Assembly (NCBI GenBank): GCA_027422505.1
Contig: JAPQWV010000012.1
Location: 24,443,501-24,507,500, forward strand
Direction of reading: 5' to 3'
DNA length: 64,000 nt
Source of the DNA: Craterostigma plantagineum
Taxonomy: Eukaryota; Streptophyta; Magnoliopsida; Lamiales; Linderniaceae
Shown: positions 36,944-47,241 of the stretch, piece by piece
How the letters are laid out: every line of letters starts with the position of its first letter
How positions within the stretch are numbered: the stretch's first letter is position 1
Program-made: the position numbers and the translations under genes
Notes under the pieces: generated by a model
What the model saw: only the letters and a program-made list of their open reading frames with translations
Databases searched by the model: none
Told to the model about the DNA's origin: nothing

Positions 36944-38906
36944 GATGGGAAAGGAGCATGAGCTGATTCTATCATGTGCAATTTTTGGGGGCGTTGTTCT
37001 CTGTTCTCAGTTCAGCTTCTTTTGCCATACTGTGGTTGGTAAATTGGCGTCCCTGGCGCATCTACAGGTTTATGGAATTAAGCTTTTTGAAAGACTTATA
37101 TGGTTAATCTTCAAAGTATTATGGTTTATTGTGGATGTCCCGCTTTTTTTAATTTGTGGTCTTGTGTTTGCCTACGTAGTGCTTCTTTATTTCTGGATTA
37201 ATTGTTATATCATTGATATTAAGTGGGAGAATAAGTTTCTCGCAATTGTCTTGCATCATATGTTGACTGTTCCTAATGATGAGACTATGAAGGCATGATA
37301 ACAGCTAAACTTGAGGTTTCTATTATTTTCAGACTTCAGAGCATGATTCATAAAGTCAAAGAAGGTGCAAGTAATCTTGATTGCGTCCCAGATTTTTGAA
37401 TATCACCGTCTTGTTTTACTTTTGGAAATAAATAGAAGATTGATAAACTGTCTATTTAACAAGCTTTTAGATGACCCCGTCCCGTCTTCAAACAAGCATA
37501 TGATAACAGTGACATATTAATTGTTCATTGGAATTTTACACCCATATTATTGGCCTCCTGACTACGTCTGATTTCAATGAAAAAATATTTGAAGTTTTCT
37601 TCATATGGTCTGTATCTAATTTTATTGGGCTTATGTTCCAACTTATAATGTAGAATTTACCTACAGTTCTTATTGCCCGTCAGTTGGATCTTTGCTAGAA
37701 AATGGCCAGCTTTCGTGGATGGGCCTCATCTGGGAATTATATGCGGCTGTATTTCACTCTTAGCATGGATGATTATTGTTTCACCAGTTGTGGTGCTTAC
37801 ACTGTGGGGATGCTGGTTGATCACAATCTTAGGCCGAAATTTAGTTGGATTGCCTGTTATATTGCCTGGAGTTGCTCTACTTCTAGCATTTTATCTGTTA
37901 TGCTCTGGTGGAGAACACAATGGCAAAGCTCAAGTACGCGTTCCTCTACACACATCTCTTTGCAGGGCATCTAGTATGCTTGCTTCTTGTTTGATTATAA
38001 CATAAAAATGCTGCTTTTCAGGTTTTTAAAACACTTGTATGCACTCTGTTAATGCATTGAGTTTTGCAGAAAAATAAATCCAGATTTCATTTCTTGACGA
38101 CGAACAATCTAGGACCTGTTATTTACATTGCATGTCTATACTCCTCTTTTGATTGGCAAGAACTAATTTTCTTAGTTCCATGATGCATTGATACGTTCTG
38201 GACTTTAATATGTGTAAATCTGGACATTTCTTAGTGTCATCTGTAGTCTGTACCCATCTGTACCCATAACAGGTGCTAAAGATTTGTTGCATTAAGGGAA
38301 TTGTGGGTCATAAAATGCTAAAAGTTCGTGATGGTAATTGGTATTGTCCTCCCCTCCTCTTATTATGCAGTATACGAGCCATATGACTCATCTCTCTTGC
38401 TGGACAATCTCGTATCACTGAAATTTCATGTTTTGCTCCTTGATCTATGTCTAAGCATTCAAGCGATTTAAGGCCCACAAATAAATTTCGTTGCTACTAA
38501 CGAAGCTTTCAGTCACCTAGTATATATGCATTGCACACCCCATGGCTCGTGCTTCACACAGTTATCAGTCATTTCTGGGTTCACGTATGCCATAGTAGTT
38601 GAAAGCTTTATGAGCAGTTATAGTAGAACAGAAAAAAAGGCAGATTTTCCGTGATTTATGTGAGATTTACTTACTACGAGCTGACGCGTTGTCCGGCATC
38701 TCTACTCTAATACTTGTGGTAAATCATGTGCAGGGGCTGTGGCTGTTCTTTTACTTGCTGACTTTGTGCCTATCAACTTTGCGCTGTTTATGTTTCGGCT
38801 GGTACAAGAGCATCCGAGCATTATTCGCCTTCTGGATTTCTCTTTGGTGTGTCTGCGATTGCGTTAGCGATAAACATGCTCTTCATTTGCAGAATAGTTT
38901 TCAATG
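36944..38906 (+). pseudogene. DEK1 (calpain-type membrane protein) 5' fragment
   Basis: Three exons match the N-terminal membrane region of plant DEK1: 36944-37067 (start MGKEHELILSCAIFG and then, in another frame, FAILWLVNWRPWRIY), 37684-37933 (WIFARKWPAFVDGPHLGI and VSPVVVLTLWGCWLITIL) and 38734-38906 (SPSGFLFGVSAIALAINM). Splice sites and phases agree with a split gene. Each exon lacks exactly one base relative to the family reading: near 36995, near 37894 and near 38759. After the third exon's donor site the gene is lost; the many further membrane segments, the loop and the calpain protease domain are absent, and segmental copy B begins 240 bp later. DEK1 is needed for epidermal identity, normally as a single-copy gene of about 2,150 residues, so this is a decayed partial copy. 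Confidence 0.85.
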
Positions 38907-39144
38907 GTAAGTCATTCCTTTGTTCTCTATTCTTTTGCCGTGCAATGCACGGATATTAATATACATAGATAATTTAATTTACTATAATATTTAAATTATG
39001 TATTAATACAACAATGCTATATTATAATAGTTGTCGATTTTAATTATAAAATCGTAAAATGCATAAGAAAACGTAATATGTAAATCAATATGATATCTAA
39101 TGAGAAAAAATAACAAAAATTAGCTAATGACATCGTACTTTCTC
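38907..39144. other. AT-rich spacer after the DEK1 fragment
   Basis: No gene or clear repeat is visible; the sequence is AT-rich from about 38950. Confidence 0.4.
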
Positions 39145-40284
39145 TACTAATGGGCCTGGGCTTATGGCAGAATTAAGATGGGCCTAAAATGTCAATGGGC
39201 TTGGGTTGAAGCCCGACACATTAAGGATTCGGCCCGAGATCCGTTTTGCTGAGACCCACAACCTTGCGATGGCGGTTTTCGTCGACATCGCTCAGATAAC
39301 CTGTTTCAAAAACCTTAAAACTCCACATTGCCGGAAGACAATGACGATTCAGGCAGTGGCGAAGCGCTTTTCCGTCTTCTCCGGCCTGGAAGATATTATT
39401 GCTCAGCTGCATCAACGGCGAGGCATCAGATTGAAGGTTCTGTCACATAGGAAGATGCAATCGAGCGAGCGGCGTGGAACGGCTCATTAAGTACGACCGG
39501 CGAATCTGGCGGTAAGATTCGGTGCCCACGAGCTCAAATCGATTCTCGGTCGTATCGTAAACTCAGGTGATTGCATTTTGGCCCTTTGCACATCTCATTT
39601 TTGCTGTTTACTTTCTTGAGTTCAAGCTCGATTTAACCTGTTTTTTTTTTGTCAAACAATGGTAATTGTTATCTATTTGCTACTGATGGACTGCTGATTC
39701 GTGTTTTGACTTTGAGGCATCGGTTTCATTGATGTTAAGAGTGACCCGAGAAGTAGAATAGAAAATCGAACCTATTGTTTCTGATCGTCTTTGGATGAAT
39801 CATTAATCATCATCCATCCTATGTTAGTTAGTGTGGTAACGGACCTCAAAGATGACCACAAACAAGTGAAGTAATGATCAAATATATCGAACCTATTGTT
39901 TCTGATCGTCTTTGGATGAATCATTAATCATCATCTGTGCTAGACTGAGAAGTTTTTTAGTGTTCAGCACACACACATGTAAATATATGAAGAACTTTCT
40001 GTAACGCTCTAAACTCTTTTTCACACGTTTCTATGTTTTCCTTATTCAACTAATGATCAAATTCAGTCTATAAGTTCCGATATAACCAAGAAATTAGAAA
40101 CCGAAAAGTTCGGGAAAAAGGATGAGTGAAATCATAATTATCACCAAGCAGCAGCAGCAAGTGAAGTAACGATTACCTGTTACATCATATAAATCATTTT
40201 CATATTATCTGCTTTAGTCGCTAACAGCAAAAAGGCGATTTTATTTATTCAGTTCACTATGGAGTTCGCTGGCAAACAAGTATA
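39145..40284. repeat. Segmental duplication, copy B (empty site)
   Basis: This copy runs from TACTAATGGGCCTGGG to GGCAAACAAGTATA and matches copy A. It contains the uninterrupted sequence ATCATAATTATCACC at the point where copy A has the 5.4-kb copia element. It also has an internal duplication of about 48 bp (CGAACCTATTGTTTCTGATC... at 39768 and 39887), not seen in copy A. Its right end abuts the promoter of coilin. Confidence 0.88.
39341..39490 (+). pseudogene. Unidentified short gene fragment (copy B)
   Basis: From ATG 39341 the frame reads MTIQAVAKRFSVFSGLEDII and continues through QLHQRRGIRLKVLSHRKM to a TAA at 39490. An alternative frame leads into LIKYDRRIWR just before a GTAAG donor-like site. 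It corresponds to the fragment in copy A. No family was recognised. Confidence 0.3.
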
Positions 40285-40400
40285 ATTTCATGCTTTCTTT
40301 CGGGATTTTCATACAAAGGGTTTATGACTGAGGTCGACTTCGTGTAATCATCATCATCATCGTCTGAGAGTCGGAGAACAGCCTTTAACAGGGGGGATCA

Positions 40401-43400
40401 ATGGAGGAGACAAAGAGAATGCGACTAGTCTTCAAAGACGAAGGCATACTGAGCGAAGCTCAGATGCTCGACGGCTTGAATCGAAGCTGGGTCCTCTTGA
40501 ATTCGGAAACCACCAACATCTCGGAAGTGGCGGCTCACATCCACCGCGTTTTCCAGCTCCAACAGAGTTGCCCTCACGGACTTATCCTCTCTGTAACTTT
40601 AATAAAAAAAACCCTTGAGCCTCGCATTATTCGCATCGTTTTTAGTTTGATTGGTTTATGCTTTTGTGGTGTTTTTGGAATTTTTCCTGCAGTTGTCTGG
40701 GTTTGTCTTACCCTCGCATGAATCTACTCACATTCTGAAGGATGGCGATATCGTCAGGTGAGGATAAAATAATTATTAAAGATTGAGTTTTTTTTTCTTC
40801 GTCAGTCCATGTGAGTGTGTCTGGAAAGGACATGGTTTGAGTCGTGTATCTTTAATCAGGGTAAGGAGGAAACTTGGAAGTTTGTCGATAGAAGGAAATG
40901 ATCGAACGAATGAAGTACAATTATTGCTAGATGGAAAGGACCAAACTGTGAATACTGGCGTCGTGCTTCTGGCTAATGAGGAATTCGAAAGGGAAAAAGG
41001 TGGATGTGAAAGTGATGAACCCGGAGAAGAAGAGGAAGGCGGAGAAAAAGCGTCAAAAGCTCTGAAAAGCCACAAAAGGAAAGCATCAGAGAAGCTTCAA
41101 AACTCTAAGTATGTTTTATTTTACTTCACTATTTTCCACCAGTAGTTGTGCTGACCCATCTTATGGTTCCATCTTCCATGAAATGTACAAAGTTCTTAAA
41201 TACTCATTCATTACACCTCATAAACAGAAAGAAGAAACGTCGAGCTGAGGCTTCTGCGAGTCTTGCGAAAAGTTCTGATTTGGAGAAAGATGCTGAAAGT
41301 TCTGGGCACAGTCCAGCAAGTGCTAAATCAAGTGATAAGAGTGGTGCATCTGCATCAGGTTTGAAACGGTATGTCATTGAGGAATTTGGTTTTGTTTTTC
41401 TTTTTTGTTTGTGTTTGGCTTTATTGCTGATAGTTTCTGTACAGTTAAGTGTTTCGTGACCTTTTGGTGCCTTATGCTTAATATGTGTCATGTATCACTT
41501 TTTCTCAGAGCTGAACACAATGGAGATGCCGAGGATGCCACTCAAACTCAAGAAATTAAAAAGGTCATTTGCCCTACCTCAGCAATGCAGTAATCTTTTT
41601 TTTGTCTTATGTAGAAGCTTGAGTTTGACGATGGGGCTTCCTTGTTATCAGTATGAAACTTAATACTTTCTGCTTATGTTTTCCTCGGACCTCGTCAGCG
41701 GCCAAGTAGGAGCGCAAGGCGAAAATCTGCGAAACGACGATGGTTGCGTGAAATGGCAAAAATTCGAAACCTGAATTCAGCCTGTGAATCAGAAAGTCTA
41801 GTAAGCCACTTAACCATTCAAATAAGCTTCCCTGTGGTCTGTAATTTTCTTACACTTTTTTTTAACATTACAGTGCAACTGGAAACAGGAAAAAGCTAAA
41901 GGCTGGAGAAAGAACTCGAAGGGCGAATTTAATGGATCAGAGAGAAAGAGGTCAAATGGCCAAGTGAAAAAATGGTTGAAGAATGCTGATCAAGCTGAGG
42001 TGGATGATGGCCAACCTAAAGGACTGGTCAGTTATCTGATTTTCTTGGAGTGCGCTTTGTTGACACCGTGCTCACATTTGGTTCAAATTTTGCAGCTACA
42101 TTGGAATCAATCTCCTCAAGACAATTTTGTTAAGGGGAAGAAACATAAAAGACAAAAGCAATCTTTTCAAAGACAAGTATACCCAAATGGTGACGGATTT
42201 GATCAACCAAGTGAAACATGCGATGATATACATGAGAAGCCTAGTGGAAAAGATGGGTATCATCAGGAACTTGAAGACAAAAATGTTGATGCATCGGAAA
42301 ATGAAGTTTTTCCTATTGTTGTAAAGCCTGGACACATCCGTTTTGAGCCCTTGGAGGAAGGTCCTATTTTTGCCTTTTGCACTATTTATATCTATTTTGA
42401 CAATTTCACGATTCTGTCGTTAAAGTCGAGCCATAAGGGAAATGACGCCCCACTTTGTCAAATAATGTCAGAGCTGCTCAGTCTTCTCCGGCTAACATCA
42501 ATTGGTTTAAAGTTTGGAACCCTTAAAGGAAACATCTATTCTCTTCAAATTTGTCATGAAAAACTGACGTGATTGTCTTTCTACAATATGAAAGCCCATT
42601 TATCTTCTCTCATGTGGTTCTTTTTTATGCAGACGAAGCCATCCGTCAAAATCATGACCATTCAGTAAGTTTTAATAATTAATCAATTCATTTGTTTTCC
42701 TGCATGATTTCATATCCCTGCATAACATTCTTTTGCTGAAAAAAAAAAAGAAAAGAACGATTCACATTTCTAATTGTATCCAGACTTCAAAGCAGCCGTG
42801 GAACTCATATTTGACCGATTAAATTTCGCAAACCACTACTCGTTTGAGCATGACTCTCTAAATTGATGCTAAGATTCCCTCTATCATGGATTTGTTTTTT
42901 CCTGCTCTCTCAGGACACTATACATTGGAATGGAATTACTAGTAAGAAGAAGGGACAAAAATGGGGAAGAGAAGATCGCTCGTATGCTCCACGAAATGAA
43001 CACAAAAAATTAAACAACGAGCATTCTGAGGTGTTGACGGCCACAACCAACACAGCCACAGAGAACCAACCACTCAAAACAATCGAATTCGATAAGCTTC
43101 CGCCTCTTACTTGCATTCCCAAGGTATCTCATTGCCATTTTTGAGCATCTCGGATTAAAATAGTTGGGTCTCTGAGATTCTGCTAGCTACATACCTCGTA
43201 AATCTTAATGCACATTTCTCTCTCACAAACATGAATGTCACCTAAGACAACCAATAACACATATATATACAGGAAGGAGATATCATTGCATATCGTATTG
43301 TGGAGTTATCTTCAACCTGGACTCCTGAGCTCTCTGCATATCGAGTATGAGTCAGTTCCTTGTTTGATATCGAATGTAATAAATTCTCCATTTGTCATCC

Positions 43401-44065
43401 CATAACGTACAAGAGTCGACGAATCTATGTGTTCTTTTCCTTCCTCTGACGTAGGTTGGAAGAGTTTCTTGGTTTGATACATCAATCAATCAGATCATGG
43501 TGGCGCCAGTTCAAGAATACCCTATCGTTCCCAAACGTGGCGAAGCAGACGAAGCTATGCAGCTAGATAACTCTCTCTATAAAGAAGACGGTTCATTGGA
43601 GGTAAAGCAAATCATAATTGAAAACACTCAGAATATATCGATCTTCTTCTTACAAATGATTCCCTTGTACAGATAGATTTTGCCTCACTTATTGACGTCC
43701 GTATCTTCAAGACTGCCCCAGAAAAATCTACTGAAGACATTCTTCCACAGTCAATGCCTGAAAATCAAACGGTTGAACCAAGATCAGGTACTTAGTGTAA
43801 TGCATATTGTGTTTTCGATTCTTGCTCATAATTCTTACAAGTCTTATTAGTTTTTCAAGGTAACGGTGAGGCGAACATATGGGATCAGATGATTGAAACG
43901 CTTAATTCGAAGAAGGAAGAGCTCTCTAAGGAGAAGAACGCCTGGGAAAAATCGCCAAAGAATGTGGCGCAAGAAAATAGCGGGAAATCGTGGTCGTATA
44001 AAGGTTTGAGAGGCAGTGCTCTTGGTGCAACAATGTCCATGCTCAGATCAAAAAATATGATATGA
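40401..44065 (+). CDS. Coilin, Cajal body scaffold protein (14 exons)
   Basis: Exons: 40401-40592, 40693-40757, 40860-41108, 41228-41368, 41509-41563, 41699-41800, 41874-42026, 42096-42360, 42633-42664, 42914-43123, 43273-43344, 43455-43601, 43673-43787, 43860-44065; the sum is 667 residues with no break. The N-terminal ubiquitin-like oligomerisation domain is visible (MRLVFKDEGILSEAQMLDGL, SCPHGLILSLSGFVLPSHES). A long, charged, Lys/Ser-rich middle includes nuclear-localisation-type clusters (KKKKRRAEA, RSARRKSAKRRWLREM). Next come VVKPGHIRFEPL and SKKKGQKWGRED, and the C-terminal Tudor-like domain (EGDIIAYRIVELSSTWTPEL to SLYKEDGSLEIDFASLIDVR). The order matches Arabidopsis coilin, which builds Cajal bodies for snRNP and RNA maturation in the nucleus. 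The short ninth exon (32 bp) is the least certain. Confidence 0.93.
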
Positions 44066-44440
44066 GGAAGAGAGGAAGAAGATGATAAATGTGTTTATAC
44101 ATAACTACTATGATATCTCGTACGGACACATCCTTTTTGGTATCTATTAATTATGAGTAGATTAGCACATATACATCTTTTAATATAAACAGGAAAAAAA
44201 ATTGTCTTTTAAAACCAAATTTAATTGGTACGGTAAGAAAGGCCCAACTAGCGAAGCCCAATGTACCAATCAAAGCCCACATAATACCAGAATTACTTAC
44301 TGGGCCCATAACGATGACCACTGCCATTTCATTCTTGCTGTTATATACATATTCAGAGAATCACACTGAGCAATAGCAGACAGAAATTTGCGAAGTGGGG
44401 AGCTCAAATGCATAGGTTCAAAGCGAACCCACTTCGATAA

Positions 44441-45979
44441 ATGTATAAGCCTCTCGCCAGGCAACGTCTCATATACCGTTCTCTCATCGCGAGCTACGTT
44501 AAGACGGGTCTGATCGATCAGGCAATCAAAGTATTCGACGAAATGTCTCAATCAGAGTGTAAAGTGACATCTAGGGACTACAACCGGTTTCTTGGCGTAC
44601 TGATTAAGAACCAACGGTTTGAACTTGCTAATCACTATTACAGATTGATGAATTCAGTGGGCCTGTCCTTGCATTCTTTTACTTACTCTAGATTTGTTGT
44701 GGCACTGTGTGAAGTTAGAAACTTTGAGCTTATTTCTAGGCTTTTCGATGATATGGAGCGGCTAGGCGTCGTACCTGACATGTGGGCCTTTAATGTTTAT
44801 TTATATCTACTGTGTGGCGAGAGGTTGGTTGGTGATGCTTTGCAAGTTTTAAGAGTGATGCAAGGTAAGGGGCGAGAACCTGACGTTGTGAGCTATACGA
44901 TCGTTATAAGTGGTTTGTGTAGAGTTGAACGGATTGAGGATGCACTTGATATGTGGAGAACTATGATAGCTAAGGGATTGAAGCCGGATAACGATGCATG
45001 TAGGGCGCTTGTGCTTGGTTTGTGTGATGATGGAAAGGTTGACTTGGCTTATGAACTCACTTTAGGGAATTTGAGGGGAAAAATAACGTTTAGCGCTGTT
45101 ATTTATAACATTCTTATAGATGGGTTTTGTGAAATGGGCAGGATAGATAAGGCTCTGGCAATTAAGAATTTCATGAGTAGAAATGGTTGCGAGCCCGACC
45201 TTATTACTTATAACGCGTTGTTGAATTATTACTGTAATGCACCGATGTTGGATAAGGCTGAGAAGTTGATCAAGAAGATGGAGAGAAGTGGGATGAAACC
45301 TGATAGTTTCAGTTATAACGAGCTGCTAAAAGGTCTCTGCAAAGCGAACAAAGTAGATAAGGCATACATGTTAGTAGTTAACAAGATGGAGGTTGAAGGG
45401 TATGTAGATGTTGTATCTTACAATACTATAATTAGTGCGTTTTGTAAAACTGGTCATGTGAAAAAAGCATATGCTCTATTGGGGGAGATGGAGAGAAAGA
45501 GAATTGCTCCTGATGTTATAACCTTCACAATTCTCATAGACGCTTTCCTTAAAGAAGGAAGCTCAGTGATAGCCAAGAGTCTTCTTGATCAAATGTCAGA
45601 GATGGGTCTATGTCCAAGTCTTACACTGTACACATCCATAATTGACCACCTCTGTAAAATCGGCGATTTGGCAATGGCTCATGGCATTTTTCGCGATATG
45701 GTGGATCAGGGAATTTCGCCAGATGTAGTGTCTTATAACGCAATCATTGGTGGATATTCCAAGCGTTCGAAAGTCAGGGAAGCCATGCATTTATACGAGG
45801 AGCTGAAAACTAAAGGGATACGCCCAGATGAAGTTACATTCAAGCTAATTATCAGAGGTCTCATAAGGGAAAAGATGCTTGATTTGGCACATCAAGTCTG
45901 GGAACAAATGATGGAGAAGGGTTATACCCTTGATAGACATTTATGGGAGGCTCTAAGTTCAATCAACCCGAAAGTGTAA
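44441..45979 (+). CDS. P-class pentatricopeptide repeat protein
   Basis: A single uninterrupted frame of 512 codons encodes about thirteen 35-residue PPR motifs; clear examples are PDVVSYTIVISGLCRVERIE, PDLITYNALLNYYCN and PDVVSYNAIIGGYSKR. All repeats are the plain 35-residue P type and there is no E, DYW or SMR tail, so it likely binds and stabilises or helps process an organelle transcript rather than edit it. It resembles the Arabidopsis At1g13040 type. The N-terminus is short and basic (MYKPLARQRLIYRSL), which may act in mitochondrial import. No intron is seen, which is common for plant PPR genes. A stop codon lies just upstream in frame, supporting this start. Confidence 0.93.
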   Translation: MYKPLARQRLIYRSLIASYVKTGLIDQAIKVFDEMSQSECKVTSRDYNRFLGVLIKNQRFELANHYYRLMNSVGLSLHSFTYSRFVVALCEVRNFELISRLFDDMERLGVVPDMWAFNVYLYLLCGERLVGDALQVLRVMQGKGREPDVVSYTIVISGLCRVERIEDALDMWRTMIAKGLKPDNDACRALVLGLCDDGKVDLAYELTLGNLRGKITFSAVIYNILIDGFCEMGRIDKALAIKNFMSRNGCEPDLITYNALLNYYCNAPMLDKAEKLIKKMERSGMKPDSFSYNELLKGLCKANKVDKAYMLVVNKMEVEGYVDVVSYNTIISAFCKTGHVKKAYALLGEMERKRIAPDVITFTILIDAFLKEGSSVIAKSLLDQMSEMGLCPSLTLYTSIIDHLCKIGDLAMAHGIFRDMVDQGISPDVVSYNAIIGGYSKRSKVREAMHLYEELKTKGIRPDEVTFKLIIRGLIREKMLDLAHQVWEQMMEKGYTLDRHLWEALSSINPKV

Positions 45980-47241
45980 GTGTGAGGTATGTGTTGTTCT
46001 TATATATGTCCATAACTTTTTCATATTAAAACCTTTATCTTGTAGTAGTTATTGAAGGTTGATTTATTTCTTCCTAGATACATTGGTCATAAATTCGAGG
46101 CACCACTTGCCAAGTTAGACCAATTGTTGCTTGTACCACAAGTGATGGCGTTATTGTTCACGCTTGTGTCTTGGTGCCGTGTATCAGGTGGATGGTGGAA
46201 GTAAATCTCTTTTCCCTAAACATATTTTCACATTTCTTCATTTCATGGGTTATGAAATATTCATAGTGTGTACAGGCCTATGATTCAAAGCCTCTGGTTC
46301 ACTTGAATACCACAAAGTTGCAGTTTTTCGTTTTCCACATAAAGCTGAATCAGTCGTCTCCTTTAACGCCATTGGAGTCTTGATTATGCTACTTTGGCAA
46401 TGGTTTCAACTTTCAAAGAAGCAGAATCAGTTAGCTCTACCAAACATGTGCGGCAAATTTGAAATCCACACCATTGGAGTCTTGCTCTCGACTCGTAATA
46501 CACTTTGGTAATGGTTTCAACTTTCAAGGAAGCAGAATCAGCTAGCACTACTGAACATGTGCGGCGAATTTGAAAGCCAAGAAGGTAGAGTGTGGAAACT
46601 AATGTTCCTATAAGTCTAGTAACTTATGTATCTCAGATTTCCACTTTCACTTCTTGAGTTTTCTCATATGTGGAGTGTAATCTTTTTCTTATTGCTTGCT
46701 CAAGTCAGGAATGTGAATAAACGCTGGCTTTCCCGACATTTGATCGTGACATTGGTTGGCCAGTATGCTTGGAGAAGTCCTCAAGTCCTCTAGATGGTGG
46801 ATTAAGCTCTACTGAAGAAAGTGCTGTTAAATTATTATAGCAGAGAATCACTTTGGAAGCCAAACATGGCAAAAGAAAAAGATGATAATGATGAAAATGG
46901 AACAGGGATGATATTCATTTGGGATGACTTTGGTGGAGAATAATAGCATGGTCTTGGAGGAGAGAAGATTTTGAGAGTTAGATCTTTCACTACATCGCGG
47001 TCCTTTGTTTTTCTGTACTTCAGTCCTTTGTATTCTCCCAGTGAACAATTCTTACAATACAATGTCATGATTTGAAGTTGGATCAAATTTGAACAGAAGA
47101 TGATTCTCTAGTATCGAATGCCTCGTGTATTGTACAGTAAATCAGTAACAACTTCAGAGACTGACTATCCATATACATAAGCCTCATTCTCTCATGAAAT
47201 GTGTAAAAGATGCAAATATAAAAATTCCCAACAAACAAACA
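45980..47241. other. Intergenic region between PPR and coiled-coil genes
   Basis: The two genes converge here. No gene is recognised. A local tandem duplication at 46369-46577 is listed separately. The plus-strand sequence near 46085-46205 has balanced composition and could be the 3' UTR of the PPR gene. Confidence 0.5.
46369..46577. repeat. Two-copy tandem duplication (~102 bp)
   Basis: The phrases CCATTGGAGTCTTG, AATGGTTTCAACTTTCAA(A/G)G and AACATGTGCGGC occur twice, about 102 bp apart, with scattered differences. It is noncoding. Confidence 0.75.

Noticed and set aside
36855..37298. 147-codon ORF as an independent membrane protein gene
   Set aside because: Its hydrophobic part is explained by DEK1 exon 1 read in a shifted frame plus intron sequence; splice site and next exon match DEK1.
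40783..41145. Coilin exon 3 starting at the earlier acceptor near 40805
   Set aside because: The acceptor at 40859 keeps phase and yields the family-like RRKLGSLSIEG reading; the earlier one adds unrelated residues.
46835..47086. 83-codon minus-strand ORF downstream of the coiled-coil gene
   Set aside because: No homology and no start or splice support; it is probably chance in 3' flank.
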